64,000 nucleotides of DNA, taken from assembly GCF_026015985.1 (NCBI RefSeq), contig NZ_CP110389.1:1-64000 (forward strand), in the 5' to 3' direction. Position 1 is the stretch's first letter. Every line of letters starts with the position of its first letter. The position numbers and the translations under genes were made by a program. Under the pieces are notes generated by a model. The model searched no databases and was not told the origin of the DNA. It saw only the letters and a list, made by a program, of their open reading frames with translations. This document shows, one piece after another, positions 40,226-48,738 of this stretch. This DNA is from Rhodopseudomonas sp. P2A-2r. Lineage in GTDB: Bacteria > Pseudomonadota > Alphaproteobacteria > Rhizobiales > Xanthobacteraceae.

Positions 40226-42079
40226 ATGACCAAGGTCGAGCAGCGGATGGCTTCAAGCAGTCCGCTCCCGCGCGTGGCAGAGCCCGCGCCTCCGCATCGC
40301 GCGCCGGTCGCCGTGCCTGATATTGTGCACCCGGTCGCCGCCGCCGGGGACCAGGCGCTCCATGAACCGCACGATGCCGATCGCGCCTTCCACGCCATGC
40401 TGGCGCAGCTCACCGGCGGCCTTTCGCCGACGGCGCTGGCGATGGCATGGCTCGATTGGGCCGCGCATCTGGCTTCGGCGCCGGCCAAGCGGCTCGATAC
40501 AACCCGGGACGCCGTGCAGCGCAGCAGGCAGCTCGCAACCTACGCCGTAGCCGCGGCTTCATCGAAGGACCAGCCTGCCCCGCTGATTGCGCCGCTGCCG
40601 CAGGATCGCCGCTTCGCCGGGCCGGACTGGCAGTTACCGCCGTTCAATCTGATGGCGCAGGCCTTCCTGCTCAGCGAACAATGGTGGCACAATGCCACGA
40701 CCGGGGTGCGCGGCGTGGCGCCGGCCAACGAGGCCATTGTCGAGTTTTCGATGCGGCAGCTGCTCGACGTGCTGGCACCCTCGAATTTCGCCGCCACCAA
40801 TCCCGACGTACTGCGGAAAACTATCGAGACCGGAGGCGAAAATTTTGTCCGTGGCTGGCAGAATTTCTGCAGCGACTGGAGCCACGCGCTGGCCGGCGAA
40901 AAAAGCACTGAGAATCAGTCCTTCGTGGTCGGCAAGACCGTCGCCACCGCAGCCGGCAAGGTGGTGTTCCGCAATCGCCTGATTGAATTGATCCAGTACC
41001 AGCCGACCACCGCGAAGGTGCATCCCGAGCCGATCCTGATCGTGCCGGCCTGGATCATGAAATACTACATTCTCGATTTGTCGCCGCACAATTCGCTGGT
41101 GAAATTCCTCACGGATGCCGGCTTCACGGTGTTCATGATCTCGTGGCGCAATCCCGGCTCGGCGGATCGCGACATCAGCCTGGAGGATTACCGCCGGCTC
41201 GGCGTCGACGCCGCCGTCGCGACCATTGCCGACATCCTGCCTGATCGCGGCATCCACGCGCTGGGCTACTGCCTCGGCGGCACCCTGCTGTCGATCGCCG
41301 CCGCGGCGATGGCCCGCGATGGCGATACCCGCCTGAAATCGATCACCCTGCTCGCGGCGCAGACCGACTTCACCGAAGCCGGCGAACTCTCATTGTTCAT
41401 CAACGAAAGCCAGGTGGCCTTTCTCGAGGACATGATGTGGCAGCGCGGGGTGCTCGACACCACGCAGATGGCCGGCGCGTTCCAGATCCTGCGCTCCAAC
41501 GACCTGATCTGGTCGAAGATCGTGCACGATTACCTGATGGGCGAACGCGCGCCGCCGTCGGACCTGATGGCCTGGAATGCCGACGCCACGCGGCTGCCCT
41601 ACCGCATGCATTCGGAATATCTGCGCCAGCTGTTCCTGCACAACGATCTCGCCGAGGGCCGCTATCTGGTGGACGGCCGGCCGATCTCGCTGTCAGACAT
41701 TCACACGCCGATGTTCGTGGTCGGAACGGTGCGCGACCACGTGGCGCCCTGGAAGTCAGCCTACAAGATCCATTTCCTGGTGGATGCCGACGTCACCTAC
41801 CTGCTCACCAGCGGCGGCCACAATGCCGGCATCGTCGCGCCGCCGGACCAGCCCAGTCACAGCTATCAGGTTCTCCTCAAGCCCGCCGACGGGTCCTATA
41901 TCGGCCCGGATGAATGGCTGAAGACGGCGCCGCATCATGACGGATCGTGGTGGCCGGAATGGACGACCTGGCTGACCGCGCGATCCGGCGCGCTTTGCGA
42001 TCCACCGCCCATGGGCGGCGGCGGCGCGGATGCTCGCTCCCTGCCAGACGCGCCCGGCGACTATGTTCGCCAGCCGTAA
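40226..42079 (+). CDS. phaC: Poly(3-hydroxyalkanoate) polymerase, class I-like
   Basis: Polymerises hydroxyacyl-CoA into storage polyester. The 617-residue protein has the PhaC N-terminal domain (NPDVLRKTIETGGENFVRGWQNF) and an alpha/beta hydrolase core. The lipase-like box GYCLGG holds the nucleophile Cys349. The catalytic Asp is in VGTVRDHVAPW and the His in TSGGHNAGIV. The conserved WWPEW stretch lies near the C-terminus. It is co-located with a phasin and downstream of a FixK-type box. PHA synthesis is a sink for reducing power when oxygen is short. Confidence 0.93.
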   Translation: MTKVEQRMASSSPLPRVAEPAPPHRAPVAVPDIVHPVAAAGDQALHEPHDADRAFHAMLAQLTGGLSPTALAMAWLDWAAHLASAPAKRLDTTRDAVQRSRQLATYAVAAASSKDQPAPLIAPLPQDRRFAGPDWQLPPFNLMAQAFLLSEQWWHNATTGVRGVAPANEAIVEFSMRQLLDVLAPSNFAATNPDVLRKTIETGGENFVRGWQNFCSDWSHALAGEKSTENQSFVVGKTVATAAGKVVFRNRLIELIQYQPTTAKVHPEPILIVPAWIMKYYILDLSPHNSLVKFLTDAGFTVFMISWRNPGSADRDISLEDYRRLGVDAAVATIADILPDRGIHALGYCLGGTLLSIAAAAMARDGDTRLKSITLLAAQTDFTEAGELSLFINESQVAFLEDMMWQRGVLDTTQMAGAFQILRSNDLIWSKIVHDYLMGERAPPSDLMAWNADATRLPYRMHSEYLRQLFLHNDLAEGRYLVDGRPISLSDIHTPMFVVGTVRDHVAPWKSAYKIHFLVDADVTYLLTSGGHNAGIVAPPDQPSHSYQVLLKPADGSYIGPDEWLKTAPHHDGSWWPEWTTWLTARSGALCDPPPMGGGGADARSLPDAPGDYVRQP

Positions 42080-42089
42080 CCGCAGACCC

Positions 42090-43076
42090 CTATGGCTGCA
42101 GCACCGCGGCGCCAAGGAGCTCCCCACCGCGCAATTTGGCGAGCACGTCGTTGGCCTGGCTGAGCGGAAAGGCCGTCGTCTGGGCATGGATGCCCGCCTT
42201 TTCCGCGATGGCAAAGAAATCGATGCCGTCCTGCCGCGTCAGATTGGCAACCGACAACAGTTTCCGCTCGCCCCAAAGCAGGTCGTAAGGAAACGTCGGA
42301 ATGTCGCTCATGTGGATTCCGGCACAGACCACACGCCCGCCCTTGCGCACCGCGCGCAGCGCCATGGGCACCAACTCGCCGGCCAGCGCATAGATGATGG
42401 CGGCATCGAGCGGCGCGTCGGGCAGTTCGCCGGAGGCGCCTGCCCAGACCGCGCCGAGACGGCGCGCGAAATCCTGCGCCGCCGTGTCGCCGGTACGCGT
42501 GAAGGCATGGACCGAGCGGCCCTGCCATATCGCCACCTGGGCGATGATGTGCCCCGCGGCGCCAAAGCCGTAGATGCCGAGTCGCGGCGCGTCGCCGGTC
42601 ATGACCAGCGAGCGCCAGCCGATCAGGCCTGCGCACAACAGCGGCGCCATCGCCACGTCGTCGCCGTGCTCGCCAAGGGCAAAGGCAAAGCGCGCATCGG
42701 CAATGGTGTGCGTGGCAAAGCCGCCATCGCGGGTGTAGCCGGTGAAGGTCGGGTTGTCGCAGAGGTTCTCCATGCCCTCGCGGCAGAACCGGCATACGCC
42801 GCAGGTGCTGCCCAGCCAAGGAATGCCGACCCGATCGCCGATCCGATGCGTGGTGACCTCGGCGCCAACGAGATCGACCCGGCCGACGATCTCATGGCCC
42901 GGCACGATCGGATATCTGATATCGGGCAATTCGCCATCGAACACATGCAGATCGGTGCGGCAGACGCCGCAGGCGCTGACCTTGACGCGAATCTGTCCCG
43001 CACCGGGAAGCGGGTCGGCGCGCTCCTGCATACGGAGTTGAGCACCCGGACCCGACAATACCATTGCTCGCATCAT
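42090..43076 (-). CDS. Zinc-dependent alcohol dehydrogenase
   Basis: A 328-residue medium-chain dehydrogenase/reductase. The catalytic zinc region is ACGVCRTDLHVFDG followed by GHEIVGRV. Four structural-zinc cysteines are in CGVCRFCREGMENLC. The NAD(P) site is IYGFGAAGHIIAQVA. The sequence is of the AdhA/cinnamyl-type group that reduces aldehydes. It converges with phaC, with only 10 bases between the stops. Upstream is a 388-base gap shared with the Mla-type operon; the FixK-type box there is far (285 bases) from this start. Confidence 0.9.
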   Translation of the reverse strand: MMRAMVLSGPGAQLRMQERADPLPGAGQIRVKVSACGVCRTDLHVFDGELPDIRYPIVPGHEIVGRVDLVGAEVTTHRIGDRVGIPWLGSTCGVCRFCREGMENLCDNPTFTGYTRDGGFATHTIADARFAFALGEHGDDVAMAPLLCAGLIGWRSLVMTGDAPRLGIYGFGAAGHIIAQVAIWQGRSVHAFTRTGDTAAQDFARRLGAVWAGASGELPDAPLDAAIIYALAGELVPMALRAVRKGGRVVCAGIHMSDIPTFPYDLLWGERKLLSVANLTRQDGIDFFAIAEKAGIHAQTTAFPLSQANDVLAKLRGGELLGAAVLQP

Positions 43077-43464
43077 GCCTACCGTGCGTTATGGCCTGCA
43101 TCCGGACGAACCAGAATGCGGCCTGCATCAAAGATATCCAACCGGCGCCACCTGCGATGTCGGGATGCCGCAGCCTGCCCTGATCGAAACATACTTCCCC
43201 ACTATCAACCGCTCGTCGCCAAACGAGGATCGCACAAGTGAGGTCATCGACCGGACCAAGGTGGCTCCCGGACTCAACAGGGCCGGTCCCCTTGATGGAA
43301 GCATCGAGCTGCCTTCGAACCATAGCGACGGTACGCCAGCCGTTCGGGCACCCATTGACGTGCGTCAAAACGGTTCGCGTGCGCAGAGTGCACGCTTCCT
43401 CAACAGTCAAGCATTCGCACAGCCCGGCTTCCCCCTGGAGCCGAATCGCAAAAGGACGGTCGTC
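43077..43464. other. Divergent gap between alcohol dehydrogenase and Mla-type operon
   Basis: 388 bases. The open frame through it has no coding character. The clear feature is the FixK/FNR-type box at 43355-43368. Confidence 0.5.
43355..43368 (+). promoter_or_regulatory. FixK/FNR-type box TTGACGTGCGTCAA
   Basis: A perfect dyad (TTGAC-N4-GTCAA) centred 103 bases before the GTG start proposed for the permease gene. Confidence 0.75.
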
Positions 43465-44600
43465 GTGTCCACTGCCCCTCTGCTAACTGCCACGGCGACG
43501 GACGCCGCGCTGGAACTGCGTCCAAGCGGCGCGTGGACGGCAGTCCATGCTGAAGCACTGGAAACGCTGGCAGCAGCCGTGGCCCCCAGATCGATCGCGC
43601 CGCCCGCGTGACGATGGATCTGGCCGGTGTCCGGGAGATCGACACGATCGGCGCCTGGCTGCTTGAGAAACTTGCCCGGCGCGTCCCACTTGCCGGTCAC
43701 CGTGCCGAAATCGTCAACGTGTCGCCCGATTATGCCGGACTGATCGAGGAAGTCCGCCAGGTCAACCGCCACGCTCCCAAGCCATCGGCGCCGCGCGGCA
43801 TGGTCGTCACCAAACTGGACGAGCTCGGCCGTTCCGCGCTCGGCGCGACCGAGGACATCTCGATCTTCCTGCAGATGCTCGGCTCGCTCTGCATGGCATT
43901 GCTGCGTATCGTCGCCAGGCCGCGCTCGCTCCGGCTCACATCCTTTGTGTACCAGCTTTACCGGGTCGGCTGGCAGGCAATCCCCATCGTCGTGCTCATT
44001 ACCTTCCTCATCGGTGCCATCATCGCCCAACAGGGCATCTTTCATTTCCGCAGGTTCGGCGCCGATTCCTATGTGGTCGACATGGTCGGCATCCTGGTTC
44101 TGCGCGAACTCGGCGTGCTGATCGTCGCCATCATGGTCGCAGGCCGCTCCGGCAGCGCCTATACGGCCGAACTCGGCTCCATGAAGATGCGCGAGGAGAT
44201 CGATGCCCTGTCGACCATGGGACTCGATCCCGTCGATGTGCTGATCCTGCCGCGCATTCTGGCGCTGGTCTGCGCGCTGCCGATCCTGACCTTCATCGGG
44301 TCGATCGCCGCATTGTACGGCGGCGGCCTGACCGCCTGGTTCTACGGCGGCATGAGTCCGGCCATCTTTATTGCCCGGTTGCATGACGCGGTCACCGTCA
44401 CCCATTTCGAGGTCGGCATGATCAAGGCGCCATTCATGGCGCTGGTGATCGGCATCATTGCCTGCAGCGAAGGCCTGCGGGTCAAGGGCAGCGCGGAATC
44501 CCTGGGCAAGCAGACCACCACCTCGGTGGTGAAATCGATCTTCCTGGTCATCGTGCTCGACGGGCTGTTCGCGGTGTTCTTCGCTTCGATCGGAATGTGA
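43465..44600 (+). CDS. mlaE: MlaE-type lipid ABC permease with N-terminal STAS domain (frameshifted)
   Basis: The permease of an Mla/MCE phospholipid transporter. The permease part (about 43850-44600) has the MlaE core: FLIGAIIAQQGIFHFRRFGADSYVVDMVGILVLRELGVLIVAIMVAGRSGSAYTAELGSM. The N-terminal STAS-like domain is split. Frame 1 reads from GTG 43465 (LELRPSGAWTAVHAEALETLAAAV) and stops at 43611. Frame 2 continues QIDRAARVTMDLAGVREIDTIGAWLLEKL. Adding one C to the C5 run at 43583-43587 restores one protein of about 378 residues. As it stands, translation could only restart at GTG 43608. It overlaps or abuts the ATPase gene. Confidence 0.88.
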
Positions 44601-44602
44601 AG

Positions 44603-45382
44603 ATGACCGAGACAGCAGTCCCCTTCGCGATCCGGGTTCGCGACCTCGTGGTCGGCTTCGGCAAGCATGTGGTGATCGATCACCTGTCGTTGGACGTCCG
44701 GCGCGGCGAAATCCTCGGCCTCGTCGGCGCCTCCGGCGGCGGCAAGTCGGTGTTGCTGCGGACAATTATTGGCCTTATCCCGCGCCGCAGCGGCGAGATC
44801 GAGGTGATGGGCGTTCCGATCGGTGGGGTCAACGACCGCATCACCCAGAAGAGCGCCGGCCGCTGGGGGATCCTGTTCCAGCAGGGCGCGCTGTTCTCCT
44901 CGCTCACGGCGCGGCAGAACGTGCAGTTTCCGCTGCGTGAGAACCTGACATTGTCCGCCTCGCTGATGGACGACATCGCCAACGCCAAGCTGGAAATGGT
45001 CGGACTGAAACCGGAGGATGGCGACAAGTTTCCATCGGAGCTGTCCGGCGGCATGACCAAGCGCGTGGCGCTGGCGCGCGCGCTGGCGCTCGACCCAGCG
45101 ATCGTGTTTCTCGACGAACCGACCTCCGGCCTCGATCCCATCGCTGCCGGCGATTTCGATACGCTGATCAAGACGCTGCAGAAGACGCTGGGCCTGACGG
45201 TGTTCATGGTCACCCATGATCTCGCCAGCCTGAATACCGTGTGCGACCGCGTCGCCGCGCTGGCCGACGGCAAGATCGTTGCCATCGGGCCGTTGCCCGA
45301 ACTGATGCGATCCGAACATCCCTGGGTGCGAGCCTATTTCCACGGCAAGCGATCCCAGATGCTGCAACCAAGAGCGAGCTGA
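44603..45382 (+). CDS. mlaF: MlaF-type lipid ABC transporter ATPase
   Basis: A 259-residue ATPase that powers the MlaE permease. Walker A is GASGGGKSV, with Gly where most ABC proteins have Cys, as is usual in MlaF. The signature is LSGGMTKRVALARALAL, Walker B is IVFLDEPTSGLDPIAAGDFD, and the switch is VTHDL. The start is ATG 44603, or GTG 44597 overlapping the mlaE stop. The gene is followed three bases later by the MCE gene, forming a three-gene operon. Confidence 0.93.
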   Translation: MTETAVPFAIRVRDLVVGFGKHVVIDHLSLDVRRGEILGLVGASGGGKSVLLRTIIGLIPRRSGEIEVMGVPIGGVNDRITQKSAGRWGILFQQGALFSSLTARQNVQFPLRENLTLSASLMDDIANAKLEMVGLKPEDGDKFPSELSGGMTKRVALARALALDPAIVFLDEPTSGLDPIAAGDFDTLIKTLQKTLGLTVFMVTHDLASLNTVCDRVAALADGKIVAIGPLPELMRSEHPWVRAYFHGKRSQMLQPRAS

Positions 45383-45385
45383 GCC

Positions 45386-46492
45386 ATGGAAACACGCGCC
45401 CCCTTCGTCATCGTCGGAGCATTCGTGCTGGCGGCCATCGTCGCCGTGTTCGGCTTCGTCTATTGGCTGCACAACACCGGCGGCCTCGGCGCGCGCACCA
45501 CCTATCATGTGCAGTTCGAGGGCTCGGTGCCCGGCCTGCTGGTGGGTGCCGGCGTGCTGTTCAACGGCATCCGTGTCGGCGAGGTCACCGAACTGGGTCT
45601 GGCAACGGACGATCCGCGCCGCGTCAACGCCACCATCTCGGTGGCCACCACCACGCCGGTGCGACCCGATACCCGGGTCGGGCTGGATTTCCAGGGTCTG
45701 ACCGGCGTTCCCGTCGTCGCGCTGGAAGGCGGCAAGATGCTCGGCAATACCGGGCCGGTGCCGACCCTGATCGCCGATCCGGGCGCCACACGCAGCATGA
45801 CCCAGGCCGCGCGCGACGCGCTGCAGCGCGTCGACGGCGTGCTGGCCGACAATGCGGATCCGCTGAAGAAAACCATCGGCAATCTGCAGGTGTTCTCCGA
45901 GGGGCTGGCGCGCAACACCGGAAAACTCGACGGCATCGTCACCGGGCTCGAGCGCATGACCGGCGGCGGCGCGGCGCCCGCCAAGAAGACCACCTACAAC
46001 TTGCAAGCAGCGCAGGGCTTCGCCGCACCGACGAAGACCCTCAAGGGACAGCTCGCCATTCCGGAGCCGACCGCCGTGGTGATGCTGCAGACCCAGCGCT
46101 TCCTGTTTTCGCCGGCCAAGGACTTTCCCGGCTTCGAGGACGCGCAATGGGCCGACAGCATTCCCAAACTGCTGCAAGCCAAGCTGATCGAGAGTTTTGA
46201 GAATTACGACGTGGCGCACGCGCCGCTGCGCGCGATGGACGGTGTGACCGCAGACGACCAGATCGCCATCGATATCCGGCGCTTCCGGATCGACACGGAC
46301 CATGAGCCGACCGCCGATATCGCGCTGTCGGCGCGCATTCTCGACAAGGACGGCAAGGTCGTTGCGTCAAAGCTGTTTCAGCAGAGCCAGAAGCTCGACA
46401 CGGTCGATCCCATCGGTGCCGTGGCCGCGTTCGATGCCGCGTTCGGCCGCATCGCCAAGGAGATGATCGCCTGGACCGCGGACGCGCTGTAA
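45386..46492 (+). CDS. mlaD: MCE/MlaD protein fused to an ABC-type auxiliary (PqiC-like) domain
   Basis: A 368-residue protein with one N-terminal membrane anchor (VIVGAFVLAAIVAVFGFVYWL). One MCE domain follows (about 40-120, YHVQFEGSVPGLLVGAGVLFNGIRVGEVTEL), then a short helical section (to about 195). The C-terminal region (about 200-368, TYNLQAAQGF, VVMLQTQRFLFSPAKDFPGFEDAQWADSIPKLLQ) matches ABC_trans_aux/PqiC outer-membrane lipoproteins, which are usually separate genes. The fusion would put both parts on one periplasmic chain. It is third in the operon with mlaE and mlaF. Confidence 0.9.
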   Translation: METRAPFVIVGAFVLAAIVAVFGFVYWLHNTGGLGARTTYHVQFEGSVPGLLVGAGVLFNGIRVGEVTELGLATDDPRRVNATISVATTTPVRPDTRVGLDFQGLTGVPVVALEGGKMLGNTGPVPTLIADPGATRSMTQAARDALQRVDGVLADNADPLKKTIGNLQVFSEGLARNTGKLDGIVTGLERMTGGGAAPAKKTTYNLQAAQGFAAPTKTLKGQLAIPEPTAVVMLQTQRFLFSPAKDFPGFEDAQWADSIPKLLQAKLIESFENYDVAHAPLRAMDGVTADDQIAIDIRRFRIDTDHEPTADIALSARILDKDGKVVASKLFQQSQKLDTVDPIGAVAAFDAAFGRIAKEMIAWTADAL

Positions 46493-46509
46493 AAGCGGTC
46501 CGCCGCGAT

Positions 46510-46833
46510 CTATTCTAGCGTCTTCATATAAGACAGGAAGTCGTTGATCTGGTCGGGATCGAGCCTGAACTCCGGCATCGACGGATGTCCGGTGACAATG
46601 CCTTCTGCCAAGGCTTCGGCGAGGGTATCGACCGGATAGCGCAGATGCAGGGTGCGGAACGGCGGCGCAACCTTGAGCGGGCTTTGCGTCACCTTGTCGA
46701 CGGAGTGACACTTGCTGCAATTGTTGATTGCAAAAGCCTTGCCGCGCTGTACGGCGGGCGAAGGCCCCTGAGCCTGCGCGGATGCGAGGAGCAGCAGCGC
46801 GACGGCGATCTGACCAACGATCATTCGCAGCAT
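46510..46833 (-). CDS. Small periplasmic cytochrome c
   Basis: A 107-residue protein. A signal peptide (MLRMIVGQIAVALLLLASAQA) precedes a single class I haem site, CSKCH. The likely Met ligand is in HPSMPEFRLDPDQINDFLSYMKTL. ATG 46833 gives a proper signal peptide; the longer upstream frame does not. A perfect FixK-type box lies 88 bases upstream. It may deliver electrons to the cbb3 oxidase at low oxygen; this is inferred from regulation and neighbourhood. Confidence 0.9.
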   Translation of the reverse strand: MLRMIVGQIAVALLLLASAQAQGPSPAVQRGKAFAINNCSKCHSVDKVTQSPLKVAPPFRTLHLRYPVDTLAEALAEGIVTGHPSMPEFRLDPDQINDFLSYMKTLE

Positions 46834-46914
46834 GAAGCCGGACCTTTCAAGACGTGCAGGGAGCGCAGCGACTCTCCGTAGAGTATTCTTTACTAAGTCA
46901 AGCACCGTCGCCGA

Positions 46915-46928
46915 TTGATTTGCATCAA
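46915..46928. promoter_or_regulatory. FixK/FNR-type box TTGATTTGCATCAA
   Basis: A perfect TTGAT-N4-ATCAA dyad centred 88 bases before the cytochrome c start and about 208 before the CYTH-CHAD gene on the other strand. Confidence 0.8.
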
Positions 46929-47129
46929 TAGACTGAGTCCGATTGCCCGCCGATGGCGTGAGGCGCGTCGGCAGATCCGGACCGAGCAACAATCATACAT
47001 CAGCGTCGACCGTCGCAATCGAATTGTCACGCAAAAATGCGAGTTTCATCGACGGTATTATCGCGCTACAATTCTCGATGGGCAGCAAGTCCCCGCCTGC
47101 CCGCGGATCGTCGACTAGGTTAGCCTGCC

Positions 47130-48731
47130 ATGGAGAAAGGTCATGCATTGCCGCCGTCTCCATCGAACGATCCGGATTGCGACGCGTCTGAGTCAGCCGG
47201 CGACAGCCCGGCCATCGCCGGCTTGGCCGAACTCACATTCGACGTCACTGCCGCGGACATTCTCCGCCTGAGTCGTCACCCGTTGCTACGCGACCGCCTG
47301 TCGCAATCGCGCAAGGCTGGCATCCTGAGATCGACCTATCTCGACACCAGGGACCATGCCTTCGGCCGTGCCGGATTCTCATTCCGGCTGCACGGCGAAG
47401 CCGGCGGGCTGGTGCAGACCATCGAGGCACCACGGCTGGGGATTCTGCAACGCTGCGAACAGCACACGACATCGTCCGCCGGCGAGCCCTCAGTTCCCGA
47501 CCACCTGATCGCCCGGCTGTGCGGCGACCGCCTGCCGACAGCGCTGCAATCCGTCTTCACCACCGAGACCACGCGCCGGAGCTGTCGCCTCGGCGGCGTC
47601 AAGGTTTCCCTCGACAGTGGCCGGATCAACGCCGGCGACAGCGTCGTGCCATTTCATGCCGTGGTCCTCGAACTGACGCGCGGTCGTCGCGCCGCCTTGT
47701 TCGACGTCGCTAGACAGATCCAGGCTATCGTCCCGGCCGACATCTCGGTCAGATCCCCGGCTCAAGCCGGCTATCAACTGCTGAACGGCGACAAGATCGT
47801 CGCCATCAAGGCGTCTGCCATCGCCTTGACCCCGACCATGAGTGCGGCGGAAGCGGTGACGACGGTGTTTGGCGCCTGCCTCTCCCAACTGCTGGCCAAT
47901 CGGGCCGGCGTATGTGCGGGCGATGCGGATGCATTGCATGCCATGCGCGTTGCCGCGCGCCGGCTCGATGCGGCGATCCGGGTATTTTCCGAAGTCCTCT
48001 CCGCAGACGAACCCGCCATCGTCGCGCGCGAGTTGAAATGGATCGGTGGCGAGCTCGGCAAGGCGCGGGAGTTCGACGTGTTCCTGGCCGAGGCGGTGCG
48101 GCCGCTGATGAAAGCCCATCCCAGACGCAAAAGCGTCGCGGAACTGCATCGGACATTCGCGCGACAACGTGCGATGGCGTATCGACGCGTAAAAACGGCG
48201 CTGACATCCGACCGCTTTCGCGCCTTTGCGCTGCGCGCCGTGGAATGGGCCGACGGCAGCTGCATCAACGACGTGTACGCCGACAGCAAAGCGAGCGCCG
48301 TGGTGGCGGAAGAACTGACGCGGCAGAAGCGAAAGATGCGCAACGGTCGGCATCTGGATGAGCTGGATCCAGCGCAGCGACACAAGCTACGGCTGCGCGC
48401 CAAGCGCATGCGCTACGCCACCGAACTGACCCGCGGAATATTTGACGGCAAGCGCAATGCGCCGTCGATCGACCGTTCGCTCGTCGCACTGGAACGCCTG
48501 CAGACCGCGCTCGGCGAGTTGAACGATCAGGCGGGCTGGAAGGAAATGCTGGATGCCGCTGCGGAAAAAGCCCGCCGTACCCGGCGTGCGCCGCCGGCGA
48601 GATCGCTGGTCAGGCAACTGTTGGCGCGCGACGGCCAGTCAGAGGCGGAGGCGCTGTTGAAGACCTCGATCAAGGCCTATCGCGCCTTTGCCCGTACCGA
48701 TAAATTCTGGGTCGACGACGAAAACGACTAG
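47130..48731 (+). CDS. CYTH and CHAD domain protein
   Basis: A 533-residue protein. The CYTH-like domain covers residues 30-220 (ELTFDVTAADILRL, STYLDTRDHAFGRAGFSFRLH); the usual ExExK start is degenerate (ELTFDV), so catalysis on triphosphates is doubtful. The CHAD domain covers about 240-520, with repeats of basic helices (LHAMRVAARRLDAAIRVF, HKLRLRAKRMRYATELTRG) that bind polyphosphate. CHAD proteins often associate with polyphosphate or PHA granules, which fits the nearby phaC. It ends seven bases before the stop of the convergent gene. Confidence 0.88.
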   Translation: MEKGHALPPSPSNDPDCDASESAGDSPAIAGLAELTFDVTAADILRLSRHPLLRDRLSQSRKAGILRSTYLDTRDHAFGRAGFSFRLHGEAGGLVQTIEAPRLGILQRCEQHTTSSAGEPSVPDHLIARLCGDRLPTALQSVFTTETTRRSCRLGGVKVSLDSGRINAGDSVVPFHAVVLELTRGRRAALFDVARQIQAIVPADISVRSPAQAGYQLLNGDKIVAIKASAIALTPTMSAAEAVTTVFGACLSQLLANRAGVCAGDADALHAMRVAARRLDAAIRVFSEVLSADEPAIVARELKWIGGELGKAREFDVFLAEAVRPLMKAHPRRKSVAELHRTFARQRAMAYRRVKTALTSDRFRAFALRAVEWADGSCINDVYADSKASAVVAEELTRQKRKMRNGRHLDELDPAQRHKLRLRAKRMRYATELTRGIFDGKRNAPSIDRSLVALERLQTALGELNDQAGWKEMLDAAAEKARRTRRAPPARSLVRQLLARDGQSEAEALLKTSIKAYRAFARTDKFWVDDEND

Positions 48732-48738
48732 CGCTCCG

